Shown: in pieces, positions 10,841 to 21,009 of the stretch
How the letters are laid out: every line of letters begins with the position of its first letter
Numbering within the stretch: the stretch's first letter is position 1
Source of the DNA: Vombatus ursinus
Lineage: Eukaryota > Chordata > Mammalia > Diprotodontia > Vombatidae
DNA: 64,000 bases
Reading direction: 5' to 3'
NCBI RefSeq assembly: GCF_900497805.2
Contig: NW_020954636.1
Location: 2,032,432-2,096,431 of the forward strand
Made by a program: the position numbers and the translations under genes
The notes under the pieces: model-generated
The model's input: the letters and a program-made list of their open reading frames with translations, nothing else
Databases searched by the model: none
What the model was told of the DNA's origin: nothing

Positions 10841-11924
10841 TGACCAAGGTCACACGTACAGTAAGTAAAGCTGGAATTCATGATCATGTCTTCTGACTCT
10901 AAATTTAGCACTTTATTTCAAGGCACCAGTGGCCAAGCCAAGCCCTGGATGAAGACAGCATTATTGGGTCCATTAACTATTTTACTAGTAAAATATTGAC
11001 AGCCATTGTATGAACCTTGAGTCCTCTGCTTCCTCTCAATGTCCCCTTTCTGTGATCACCACAGAGAATAGTTAGTGGTAGGAGTTACACTTGACACAAT
11101 TAAATATGTGAGGAGCCAAAGAGAACAAAGGGGTCACTAACCTGACCAGAAAATGGCTTATGGAAGTTACTGCCAGTGGTGCTTGATTATGCTGCTCTCA
11201 ATCCAGATGCCAGCTCAGGTAGGCAGGCTGATCTTTCTGCTGTAGATGGTGATTATTGCCTACATCCAGCATATTCTAGAGGTAATTTCTTCACTCAGCA
11301 GCCTAGTTAGTGAGCTATTCTTGGTTTCCCTTCCACAGACACTCAGAAGAGAGGTACAACAACCTATTTGGGTCAAACTACACAATAAAATGCCAGGAGA
11401 CTGTGGGGGTAAAGATTCTCATGATTCTTTTCCTATTGTCACAACAAAATTGGTAAGTTCTGATCAGTAAATAAAATTACTCAGAATTGAATAAGGAAAC
11501 CTAAATCCATCAAGTGGCATTCAGTGTCACAGGAAGGTAAGAAAAGAATGGGGTTATGGAAATTGAGGACTGAAGTAGCAAGTGGAAAAGGATCTTCAAA
11601 TGTATGCATACAGCAAGACAACTTCCTCCATCATGCTCAGCACAGAGAAGAGGTTTAATAAATGCTTCCTGCTATATAGATTGGGTAACTAGACATGACA
11701 GAGCCCAGTTTACATTATGTTATTGCTACCTTGGTAATGTTCTATTTTTAACAATACAGATTTAGTCCCTCAAAAGGAAGTAATATAAAAATGAAAGAAT
11801 GGATCCTGGGAGTTTCAGGTTCATTGACTCTCACCTTCCCTGAGTGCCAGTCCTCCCTCTAGGAACCACTTCAGAGGATCTGTCTTTGGTCTTTCAATTT
11901 TCACTCTTTTTTAAACTTCCTGGG
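10841..11924. other. Upstream region of receptor A, shared with unit B
   Basis: Mostly anonymous. It contains two donor-like sites kept in both units (CTCAG followed by GTAGGC at 11219, and AGAG followed by GTAATT near 11280) and an acceptor-like TTCCCTTCCACAG ending near 11338. These could mark further non-coding 5' exons, with no proof. An L2 tail-like scrap lies at 11630-11680. Confidence 0.4.
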
Positions 11925-12010
11925 TATATAAACATCAACTAGAAATGATTTGCTTGTGAGCTGACTGTCCACAGAGCCCATTCTTCTTCCTCTGTTAAGG
12001 ATTCTTCTGG
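11925..12010 (+). promoter_or_regulatory. Candidate promoter (TATATAAA) and non-coding exon 1 of receptor A
   Basis: TATATAAA at 11925-11932 lies about 950 bp upstream of the ATG. About 80 bases downstream is a donor-like junction, TTCTGG followed by GTATTG at 12011. Together with the acceptor at 12880 this would give a short non-coding exon 1 and an intron of about 870 bp, a usual OR layout. The TATA element and the donor GT are kept in unit B. No transcript evidence; the exon limits are inference. Confidence 0.35.
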
Positions 12011-12059
12011 GTATTGTCCCCCAGCACTCATTCCCTTACTTCTTATGTGCTCTGTTACT

Positions 12060-12215
12060 GCCAAAAACCAAAAGTTATTTTTGAGAGTATATCTGTGTGG
12101 ATGTAATATCACTCCACTAAAGTGTGAGTATATAAATTTTTCAAAAAAAATCTTCAGTACCTAACATAATTTTCTACATATAGTAAGTAATCAATAGCTT
12201 ATTGCTAATTATTTT
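12060..12215 (+). mobile_element. Old L2 3' tail fragment
   Basis: CACTAAAGTGTGAG...AGTACCTAACATAATTTTCTACATATAGTAAGTAATCAATAG is a decayed L2 end. Shared with 45580-45690. Confidence 0.6.
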
Positions 12216-12469
12216 TAATTGGAGGAAAATAAGAAAATATACATATTTACTATATAGTATATCTTGTCTATTATCCAAAGATCAGGCAAAGCAAGACAAT
12301 AAAGGTTTAAAATGTAAAATTGGTCACAACATGATGGAAATTTTTTTAACATGCAGAAAATTATGAAGATTACCAAATATAGCACATAGGAGTTGTCACA
12401 TACTTAGGAAGAAGGAGGATTCATACGAATGGAGACCAGGTATGTCTTTAAAATATTATCTTTGGCAAG

Positions 12470-12660
12470 AGACAGTATGATATAATGAACAGGAAGGAAT
12501 TCTCAGAGTCAGGAGGATCTGGATTCAAGTCCTGCCTCTGACATATAATGACAGCATGACTACAGGGAAGACATTTAATCTCCCCATGCTCCTCCCACTA
12601 CAATGCTCAAAAGCTATCAATTGCAAAGAAGGCATTAATCTTCATTAAAGGAAGATGATC
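12470..12660 (+). mobile_element. MIR-like SINE fragment
   Basis: GACAGTATGATATAATGAAC...GAGTCAGGAGGATCTGGATTCAAGTCCTGCCTCTGACA is a MIR 5' half. Shared with 45945-46060 in unit B. Confidence 0.75.
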
Positions 12661-12862
12661 GAGTAAATTACTTGCTGAGAATTCCAAATTTGTATGAAAA
12701 GTATCTAAGAGAATACTAATGTGTTATTTTAATCAAAGTAAGATCTGTAAAATCACATTAGAGTCAATATAAGGGCATTGGAAGGGTGTCATATTTATGC
12801 ATTTATTTTAATGCACATATCAGTCGATAAAAATTCTTGGTGAAGCTTTTTGCCCAAATGAT

Positions 12863-12885
12863 TTCTTTGTCTCTGTCACAGAACC
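12863..12885 (+). promoter_or_regulatory. Splice acceptor and 4-nt 5' UTR before receptor A ATG
   Basis: A pyrimidine-rich tract (TTCTTTGTCTCTGTCACAG) ends in AG at 12880-12881, followed by AACC and the ATG. OR genes commonly have an intronless coding exon joined to non-coding 5' exons, and the acceptor often lies just before the start. The sequence is identical in copy B. This supports the chosen start; splicing itself is inferred. Confidence 0.6.
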
Positions 12886-13818
12886 ATGATGAACAATCAC
12901 ACATTGGTTAAAGAATTCATTCTGATGGGATTTCCTCTTGGCCCTGATATGCGAATGTTTCTCCTTGGGCTCTCCTCTCTGCTATATGCCTTCACCCTAA
13001 TGGGCAATGGAGTAATCTTAGGACTCATCTCTCTGGAGGCCCGACTCCACACCCCCATGTACTTCTTCCTCTCACAATTGGCCCTTGTTGACATTTCCTA
13101 TGCCTGTAACACTGTGCCTCAAATGCTAGCAAACCTACTGGACCCAGTCAAGCCCATCTCATATGCAGGATGCATAACTCAGACTTTTCTCTTTTTGACT
13201 TTTGCCCTCACAGAATGTCTTCTCTTGGAAGTGATGTCTTATGATCATTATGTGGCAATCTGTCACCCCCTCAGATATCCTGTCATCATGAGCTGGTGGG
13301 TGTGTATCACTTTATCATTGGCTTCCTGGGTCCCTGGCTTCCTTCTGACCTTGGCCCATCTAATTTTATTACTGCCATTGACTTTCTGTGGTCCCCAGAA
13401 AATCAACCACGTTTTTTGTGAAATCTTAGCTATACTCAAACTTGCCTGTGCTGACACCCATATCAATGAGATCTTGGTCTTGGCTGGGGCTGCTTCTGTG
13501 TTGGTGGGGCCCTTTTCTTCAATTGTGATCTCCTACACGCGAATCCTCTGGGCAGTCCTGCATATCCAGTCAAGAGAGGGGAGACAGAAAGCCTTTTCCA
13601 CCTGCTCCTCCCATCTCTGTGTAGTAGGACTTTTCTATGGCACTGCCATCATTATGTACATTGGGCCTGAGCATGGGAACCCTAAAGTACAGAAGAAATA
13701 TTTCCTCCTGTTCCATAGCCTATTTAACCCCATGGTGAACCCCCTTATTTATAGTCTGAGGAACAATGAAGTAAAGGGTGCCTTGATGAGAGTGCTAGGG
13801 AAAGATAGACAATCCTAA
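12886..13818 (+). CDS. OR2A-family olfactory receptor, copy A (intact ORF, DHY variant)
   Basis: Seven-transmembrane odorant receptor (class A GPCR) expected in olfactory sensory neuron cilia, coupling to Golf. The ORF is 310 aa, the usual length. Visible hallmarks are an N-glycosylation site N-H-T at residues 4-6, GN in TM1 (40-41), LHTPMYFFLS at the ICL1/TM2 border (54-63), Cys96 and Cys178 for the conserved disulfide, MSYDHYVAICHPLRY at the TM3 end (117-131), KAFSTCSSHL at TM6 (235-244), and NPMVNPLIYS at TM7 (281-290). The FCEIL, KLACADT and AFSTCSSHLCVVGLF strings match human OR2A proteins as I remember them. The start is ATGATG, four bases after a splice-acceptor-like CAG; either Met is possible. 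Odd points: the TM3 DRY arginine is His121, and several other consensus positions are altered (Gln64, Trp138, Val176). It is the paralogue of the 46452-47384 gene, 22 residues apart. It may be weakly functional or drifting toward a pseudogene. The family call is firm; the exact orthologue is not assigned. Confidence 0.95.
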   Translation: MMNNHTLVKEFILMGFPLGPDMRMFLLGLSSLLYAFTLMGNGVILGLISLEARLHTPMYFFLSQLALVDISYACNTVPQMLANLLDPVKPISYAGCITQTFLFLTFALTECLLLEVMSYDHYVAICHPLRYPVIMSWWVCITLSLASWVPGFLLTLAHLILLLPLTFCGPQKINHVFCEILAILKLACADTHINEILVLAGAASVLVGPFSSIVISYTRILWAVLHIQSREGRQKAFSTCSSHLCVVGLFYGTAIIMYIGPEHGNPKVQKKYFLLFHSLFNPMVNPLIYSLRNNEVKGALMRVLGKDRQS

Positions 13819-13989
13819 AAGATTTAACAGATTATAAGCTTGTAGTAGAATTCAGTAATTGTGACTATTTGCTGATAATAGTTGCAACAGTAATCCGAAA
13901 TCTGAGTTCATATTGCTTAATTAAAAAGTAGAGTAGCATCTATTTCCTTCTCTGTAATATGATGAATGTAGACTAGATGGCTTCAGAGG

Positions 13990-14130
13990 TTCCTTCCAGG
14001 TCCAAATCAATTTGCCTATAAGTTTTTGAAATTATTTATACACACACATATGCACGCACACACACATGCAAACATATATGTATATATATTATATGTATAT
14101 TATATATATATATATATAGCTTATGTTTGA
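13990..14130. repeat. CA/TA-rich microsatellite 3' of receptor A
   Basis: ACACACACATATGCACGCACACACACATG followed by a (TA)n run at about 14083-14119. Unit B has a short non-repetitive sequence at the same place. Confidence 0.9.
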
Positions 14131-14405
14131 CTAATTTGTGCAAAATTTGTGAGGTACCAAGGTGCCAAAGGAAAGATGAAATACTTCTACTTAAATGTTT
14201 GTAATCAATATCCTAGTGTGTCCTACTGGAAGCAAAATATTTTGAGCTTTGGGATGTTAAACAATGAAGTTATAAAACTTTGAATAATGATGTGAGAAAT
14301 CATTCAGCACTACACTTGACTCTCTGTCCTTACAGCAAATCCCAAGACATGACCACCATCCTACAAGAACACTGTGGAAATCTCATTTAATAAACATGTA
14401 TACCT
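14131..14405. other. Anonymous 3' flank of receptor A
   Basis: Aligns to about 47595-47800 up to position 14320. An AATAAA lies at 14389-14394 but cannot be tied to the receptor transcript. Confidence 0.4.
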
Positions 14406-14518
14406 TTGAGAAAGGGAAAGAAAAAGGGAGAGAGGGAAGGAGATAGAGGGAGAAAGAAAGGGACAATGGAGGTAGAGAGAGAAGACACAAAGAGAGAGAG
14501 ACAGTGAAAAAGAAACAG
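14406..14518. repeat. Polypurine (GA-rich) tract
   Basis: About 110 bases almost wholly A/G (GAGAAAGGGAAAGAAAAAGG and onward). Unit-A-only. Confidence 0.85.
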
Positions 14519-14635
14519 GATTGAATGAATACTGCCAGAAGTTTTATGAGAAATTTTCAGCTCAGTTTAAATGTGAAACTAGCAATAATTACTTCTACAA
14601 ATTACATCATTTTAAAAAGAATAACCCTAAAGATT

Positions 14636-14704
14636 CTCTGTCTCTGTCTCTGTCTCTGTCTCCATCTCCAACTCTCTCCCTCTCTGTCTGTCTGTCTGTC
14701 TGAA

Positions 14705-14764
<60 letters not shown>
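14636..14764. repeat. Compound (CTGTCT)n/(CT)n/(CA)n microsatellite
   Basis: A pyrimidine-rich run followed by (TC)n at 14705-14730 and (AC)n at about 14731-14764. It lies about 120 bases after the polypurine tract and is partly complementary to it. Open frames across it are low-complexity artefacts. Confidence 0.95.
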
Positions 14765-14766
<2 letters not shown>

Positions 14767-15284
14767 TCACATGAAGAGGATGGAATTAGATTTAAAATTA
14801 GTACCACTCCCAAGATTCCATTGGGTTTATATTACCCAAGGTAATGTGGCCCATTGTGAGGATGAAAAGAAAGTAAGAAAAATGAAAGATATTGAGATGT
14901 GGTGGGAGAAACAAAAGACAGATCAATTTCTTTATAGAGAGGGACAGATACTTAGTTTGACCAGGAGCAAGAGTGGACAAGAAGACAAGAGCAATGTAAT
15001 CTAAATATAGTTACAAGAGTAAGAGGCCAGTATCAGAACTGGTTATTGTAAGGAGACATACAGGCAGGGGAGCTCTTTGGGGGTGGGGCTAATGCAGCAT
15101 GTCTATGCTAAGATAGATAAAAGACGTTGAAAAACTAGAAAATAGCTAAGAGAGGTGTGCCAGGATGGTGCAGGGCCTGGAGTTGATTCTATTTGACAGC
15201 TAGTTGAAGGAACTGGAGAAAAGAAGACTTAAGGGGGATGTTTTAGCTGTTTTCAAGTATCTGAAGAGCTATCATGTGGAAGAA
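14765..15284. other. Unit-A-only anonymous sequence
   Basis: No gene. The last 60 bases (GTTTTCAAGTATCTGAAGAG, GGAAGA) look like a CR1/L3-type scrap. Confidence 0.45.
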
Positions 15285-15900
15285 CTCTTACATCTCATCT
15301 CCTTGCCTCAGGTTTCTCACTTCTCCAATTCATAATGGCAGCTAAATGATGTCATTAAATCAGAAGTCTGACAATGTCACCTCCTTGATCAAAAATTTCT
15401 AGTAGTTACTTATTAACTCTTGAATAAAATGCCAAATCCTCTATTTGGAATTAAAAACCCTTCACAAGCTGGTGGCAGTTTACCTTTCCAACATTATTGT
15501 ATCGCTCCCCTTCTTGATTCCTATGTTCCAGACAAACTGACTTACTTGGTGTTCTTCACAACTTGACATGACATCCTATTCCCCATTTCCACACCTTTGC
15601 ACAGGCCATCCCCCATGCTTAGAATGTATTCTCTTCTCAACTTTGCCTCAGAATCCCTGCTTAATTCAAAGTTCAATTTGAATGTTACCTCTGGTATGAG
15701 GTCTTTTCTGACTTCTTCCCACCATCTGTTAGTCATCCTTAAAATCACGCCATTATTTTGCATGTATTTGTATTATATCTATTGTTCTACTATAACGTTC
15801 CCCATTAAAATAGAAGTTCCTTGACACCAGGTACTGTTACGTTCTTATCATTCTATATCCAGAAACTAACACGATGTCTTTCTTAAACATACTTATTTGT
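15285..15900 (+). mobile_element. L2 LINE fragment (ORF2 end and 3' UTR)
   Basis: GTCTGACAATGTCACCTCC, TAAAATGCCAAATCCTC, CCCTTCACAAGCTGG and CACAGGCCATCCCCCATGC follow the L2 ORF2 C-terminus and 3' UTR in order. Absent from unit B. Confidence 0.8.
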
Positions 15901-16011
15901 ATATAGAAGGAAGATTTGAGTTGTTCTCCTTAGCCCCAGAGGAAATAACTAGGAGTAACGGATGAAGTTGCAAAGAGGTAAATTTATGCTCGATTTTAAG
16001 AAAATCATCTT

Positions 16012-16255
16012 AATCGTTGTTGTTATTGTTGAGTCATTTCAGTTGTGTTTGACTCTTAGTGATCCCACTTGGGGTTTTCTTGGCAAAGATATTGAGGGGA
16101 TTTCCCATTTCCTTCTCCAACATGAGGAACTGAGGCAAACAAGGTAAAGCCATTTGCTCAAGGTCACACAGATAGTAAGTATCTGAGGTCAGATTTGAAC
16201 TCAGGTTTTCCTAGCCCCAGGCCCTGTCCTCTATCCACTGTGCCACTTTCCCTTT
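16012..16255 (-). mobile_element. Marsupial tRNA-like SINE with long tail, antisense
   Basis: GAGTCATTTCAGTTGTGTTTGACTC, GTTTTCTTGGCAAAGATATTG, CATTTCCTTCTCC, AAGGTCACACAGATAG and CTATCCACTGTGCCAC are the reverse of the SINE. It is shared with 48085-48330, so it is older than the duplication. Confidence 0.88.
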
Positions 16256-16259
16256 CTTA

Positions 16260-16445
16260 ATCATTAGAGATGTACAAATATGGACTAGATCTGGGGTTGA
16301 TGGGTTGGGCTTCACTGGAGATCTTTAAACAAAGGTGAGATGAAGATGTGTTGAGTATGTTATAGAAGAGATTCTCATTCACATCTAGATTAAAATAAAT
16401 GGCCTCCAAGGTGCCTCCCAACCTTGAGATTCCATGACTAGTATT
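16260..16445 (+). mobile_element. CR1/L3-type LINE 3' end
   Basis: GGAGATCTTTAAACAAAGGTGAGATGA...AAATGGCCTCCAAGGTGCCTCCCAACCTTGAGATTCCATGA matches the classic CR1 3' end. Shared with 48345-48525. Confidence 0.75.
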
Positions 16446-16639
16446 TTTACAATTCAAAATTTTCTGTCCATTAATTCTCATCTTAATCTTTCCATCCTCC
16501 AATTTGGAATTATATTCTTAACAGCACTGACAGTTTACTATCCACACTGCACGGCAACCAAGACATAGGTGCTCATCCCTCAGCTCAGTAGCCTCTGGAT
16601 ATGTCATAAGAACTGTTGCCTATAGAGGTGAATAACCCT

Positions 16640-17560
16640 TGGCTGGCAAAACTATTTTTCCCTGAAACTATGCCCAAAGGGCTATAAAATTGGGTATACT
16701 CTTTGACCCAGAAGTACCACTATTGGGTCTGTATCCCCCAAAAAGATAAAAGAAAAGAGAAAAGGACATTTTTGCACAAAAATACTTATAGCAACTCTTT
16801 TTTGTGGTGCAAAGAATTGGAAAGTGAGGGGATGCCCATCAACTGGGGAATGACTGAACAAATTGTGTATGATTGTGATGTAATACTATTGTGCTATAAG
16901 ACATGATGAGCAGGATGGTTTCAGAAAAGCCTTGAAAGACTTATATGAATTCATGCAAAGGGAAGTAAGCAGAACCAGGAGAACATCATACACAGTAACA
17001 ACAATATTGTGAAAGACTTTGGTATTCTAATCAAGACAAAGATCCAAGGGATTTCCAAAGGACCCATGATGAAAAATGCAATCTACCTCTAGAGAGAGAA
17101 ATATTTTGAACTCTGAATGCCTATTGAAGTATACTTTTTAAAACTTTATTTTTCTTTTTTGTCTGTTTTATTTGTAACATTTCTAATATGTAAATATGTT
17201 TTGCATTATCTCACATGTATAATTGACATCAAATTTCTTGCCTTCTCAAGGAGGGGACAGTGTGGAAAGGTGGAAGAGAATTTAGAATTCAAAATGGTTA
17301 AAAAATGAATGTTGGGGCAGCTAGGTGGTGCAGTGGATAGAGCACCAGCCCTGAAGTCAGGAGGACCTGAGTTCAAATCCGGCCTCAGACCAAGCACTTG
17401 ACACCTACTAGCTGTGTGACCCTGGGCAAGTCACTTAACCCCAATTGCCTAAAGAAAAAATTAAAAATAAAATTAAAAAAAATGAATGTTAAAATTTTTA
17501 TATGTAATTTGGAAATACTGAATGAAAAATATAGAAAACATATTTAAAAAACTATTTTTA
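16640..17560 (+). mobile_element. 5'-truncated L1 3' end, shared by both units
   Basis: ORF2 C-terminal remains (LFDPEVPLLGLYPP-like, then CKELESEGMPINWGMTEQIVYDCDVILLCYK in a shifted frame) and a 3' UTR. It is shared with 48740-49440 in unit B. In unit A its 3' end is interrupted by the SINE at 17314-17476. Confidence 0.85.
17314..17476 (+). mobile_element. Unit-A-specific WSINE1-type SINE
   Basis: Near-consensus GGGGCAGCTAGGTGGTGCAG...CCAGCCCTGAAGTCAGGAGG...CACTTGACACCTACTAGCTG...CACTTAACCCCAATTGCC. It is flanked by the perfect 14-bp duplication AAAAAATGAATGTT at 17300-17313 and 17477-17490. Unit B has an empty site near 49370, so it inserted after duplication. Confidence 0.93.
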
Positions 17561-17984
17561 CCCCTTCCCTAGTATTAACTTCACCCATGACCCCATTGCT
17601 AATATTGCTCAATTTCTATGATAGTTTTATTTCTGGGAAATACAAAAAAAAGAGGTGATTTTGACACTTTTCTTTACATGCCCATTGAAGGAGATGGGTT
17701 AAAGTCATTTATCTACCCTGTGGTCATGAAGCAGAGAGGAATCAGAGGACATCAGACACTGAGAAAATCAGAATTTTCTACCTAAAAATCTATCTAGAAA
17801 AGAAAATGAGAAAATCTACAGGCTGCATAGTGTACAACTTCTGAAGATGTGTCTCAGCTATTTTGGATAGTACAAACACAAGAGAAATTCAGTATGGGGG
17901 GGTGGAGAAATTTGCTCATAAATGATTTGCTCTATTCTGTTTATCTGGCTGTCCAAATAAAATTAATTAAGATAAAGATTTATT

Positions 17985-18985
17985 TCAAATAATATTTTAT
18001 TTTCCCCCAGTTACATGTTAAGGCAATTTTTAACATTATTTTTTTTAATTGAGATCTAAATTTTCTTTCCTTCCTTTACCTTCCTCTTCCCTGTAAGAGT
18101 AAGCAATCTAATACAGGTGATACATGCTCAATCATTCAAAATATTTTACAATATTAGTTATATTGTGAAAGAAGAAACAGCCCTGAAAGAAAAAGAAACA
18201 TGAAAAAAAAACAGAAAATAAAAAATAGCATGTTTTTATCTGTGTTCAGATTCCACCAGTTCTTTCTCTGGGTGTGCAGAGTGTTTTTCATCGTGAGTAC
18301 TTTGGAATTGTCTTGGATCATTGCATTGCTGAAAATAGCTGTCATCAATAGTTGATCATCGTACAGTATCATTACTGTGTACAATGTTCTGGTTCTACTT
18401 ACTTCACTTTGCATCATTTTATATAAGTCTTTACAGGCTTTTCTGGTCACCTTGCTCATTATTTCTTAAAGTACAGCAGTATTCTATTACCATCATATGC
18501 CACAATTTGTTCAGTGATTCCCCAGTTGATAGGCATCCTTTCAATTTCCAATTCTTTGTTACTACAAAAAGAGTTGCTATTAATATGTTTTGTACAAATA
18601 GGTCCTTCCCTATTTTTTATCTCTTTGGAATACAGACTTATTAGTGGTATCGCTGGATCAAAGGATATGCATAATTTCATTACCCTTTTGGCATAGATTC
18701 AAATTGCTCTCCAGTATGGTTGGATAAGTTCACAACTCTACCAACAGTGTATTAGTGTCCCAATTTTCCCACACCCCCTCTAACATTTATTATTTTCCTT
18801 TTCTTTCTTTTCAGCCAATCTGATAGGTGTGAGATAGTACATCAGAGTTTTAATTTGCATTTCTCTAATCAATAGTAATTAGAACATTTATATATGACTA
18901 TGGATAGCTTTTATTTCTTCATCAGAAAACTGCCTGTTCATATCCTTTGACCACTTGTCAATTGAGGAATGACTTGTATTCTTAA
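17985..18985 (-). mobile_element. L1 3' end, antisense (unit A only)
   Basis: It begins with the reversed 3' UTR and continues through the reversed ORF2 C-terminus (the minus strand gives KLCISFDPAIPLISLYSKE and LEIERMPINWGITEQIV). It abuts a + strand L1 at about 18990, forming a head-to-head composite. Confidence 0.85.
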
Positions 18986-19735
18986 AAATTTGAAGAAATC
19001 AAAAAAAAATTACAATCATATGAAAAATGTTCTAAATCATTATTAATTAGAGAAATGCAAATTAAAACAACCTTGAGATATCATTTTACTCCTACCAGAT
19101 TGGCTAAAATAATTGAAGGGGAAAGTAACACATGTTGGAGGGGATGTGGAAAAATTGGAACACTAATTCATTGTTGGTGAAACTGTGAACTGATGTAATC
19201 ATTTTGAAGAACAATCTGGAATTATTCCCAAAGAGTTATTAAACTATCTATACCCTTTGACCTAGTAATAACATTACTAGATCTGTTTCCAAAGATGATT
19301 AGGGAAAAGGAAAAAAAAACCTATATGTTCTAAAATTTTTATAGCAACTCTCTTTGTGGTAGCAAAGAACTGGAAATTCCAGGGATGCCCATCAATCAGG
19401 GAATGGCTGAACAAGATGTGGTATATGATTGTGATGGAATAATACCGTACTATGAGAAATGATGAGCTCAGTGATTTTAGTAAAACATGGAAAGAATTGC
19501 ATGAAATAATGAAGAGTAAAATGAGCAGAACCAAGAGAAGATTGTATACAGTAACAGCAATATTGTTTTAAGAATGACTTTTAGTGAATAAGTTATTTTG
19601 ACTATTATAAATACCCAAATTAACTATAAAGAACATATGAAGAAAGACACCATCTACATCCAGAGAAAGAACTGATAAATAGAAGTATGTATGGAATAAT
19701 TTTACACATACAAACCTATTTGTGATCAGTGGAGT
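18986..19735 (+). mobile_element. L1 3' end, sense, in L1 composite
   Basis: AATCATATGAAAAATGTTCTAAATCATTATTAATTAGAGAAATGCAAATTAAAACAACC is L1 ORF2, followed by the C-terminal region and a 3' UTR ending ACACATACAAACCTATTTGTG. Confidence 0.85.
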
Positions 19736-19885
19736 CTTTCATACCTATTTTGCCCTTTGGTTCCAGGATATCATGACAGTTTTCCTTGATAATTTCATGA
19801 AAGATGCTGTCCAGGTCCTCCTTTTGATTATGGCTTTCAGGTAGTCCAGTTATTCTCCACCTAAAAGAGGAGAGGAGGGAGTTCA
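19736..19885 (-). mobile_element. L1 ORF1 fragment, antisense
   Basis: The minus strand reads RWRITGLPESHNQKEDLDSI then FHEIIKENCHDILEPKGKI, which is the L1 ORF1p central region. It probably belongs to the antisense L1 interrupted by the sense copy. Confidence 0.8.
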
Positions 19886-21009
19886 TAAACACCCTGACAT
19901 AACTCGGTATTCTTTCTTGAATAAGAAAAAAATGCATAGTCCTAATAAAGTATATGTAAAGCTCACATAAGTTGCATATAGTTTAAATTATATTAGACTT
20001 GCAGGGAATAATAAATGTAAATTTACACATACTTTGTTAGTTAGGAGTATCACCTTCCAAAATGCAAAGTTCATTCATTCCACTTCAGTTACACATATGG
20101 ATGGGCACACTCTAGCTGTCATTATAATACCCACAAGTGCTCTACTTCTTTAATTACAAAATCTGACATTCCTCTATCTGGCCATATGTATTGCTAAGCA
20201 GTCTTATTTACTGCAGCTTAAATTAGTTTAGGTTTGGATTGGTTTAGAAATGACACAGAGTCTCAAGTTTGATTTATGTATAAGTATGTAGTAAAAGTAT
20301 TTATTATTAAGAGAGTAAAATAGTACTAAAATTAGTAAGTAGAATAGAGCTAGAGTTAGTAAGTCCCAATAGGTAACAATAACATACTTACATCTCAATC
20401 AGTATCAAATCTTGTCACAATCAATCATCACCATCAGGGAAACCATCTACATCTGGATCAGTTGGGCTAGGGAATCCTGGTTTTCAGCATCCAGAGTCCC
20501 AAGGAGAAAATCCCAGGCTACATGTCTGCACCTTGGGGGAGACTCAGAAGATAAAGTCAAGGCTACCTGCTTTCAGTAGTTCCTTCTATCAAAGAAGGCA
20601 ATTTGCCAAATATATGTGATCTGTGGGAAAGGAGCTGCTCTCAAAACTATCCTCGAGAGTATTCCTGTTTATGAATATCTGGTTCCTGGAGGGGTGGTCA
20701 GCCCTTCCTGGGAGCAAATACCACAAACCATCCTTCAATGTCTAGGTAGGAATAATATAAACATGAAAAAAGAGTCAAGGTCAAATTGCAGGCATACTGA
20801 GTGAGGTCCGAATGTCTTTTTTTAATTCATTCATTACACCATAACCTTCTAATATTCCAACTCTAACATTCTTTCTAACATTCCAATCTAACCTCCTAAA
20901 CCTAATCTTCACCACAATCAAGACCTCTAATCCCTCTACTCCTCAGTACTTTTTTCAAATCATTACACATGTCATAACTTCATATTTCTCCCTTACTAAT
21001 GTAGACCCA
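19886..21009. other. Unit-A-only unclassified sequence
   Basis: No gene. 20230-20830 is a non-repetitive-looking block with scattered GTAAGT and AGTAAG runs; I could not assign it to a family. Confidence 0.4.

Noticed and set aside
11835-11860. EBF (Olf-1) site near the receptor A promoter
   Set aside because: TTCCCTGAGTG and TCCCTCTAGGAA only loosely fit TCCCNNGGGA and the second is not kept in unit B.
12897-13094. Minus-strand frames inside the receptor genes
   Set aside because: Shadows of the conserved + strand OR coding sequence, repeated in the copy B gene.
14521-15004. Overlapping frames rich in Leu-Ser-Thr-His
   Set aside because: Generated by (CT)n and (CA)n microsatellites.
20230-20830. 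Possible old LTR-like block
   Set aside because: Only base composition suggested it; no paired ends, primer site or coding remains seen.
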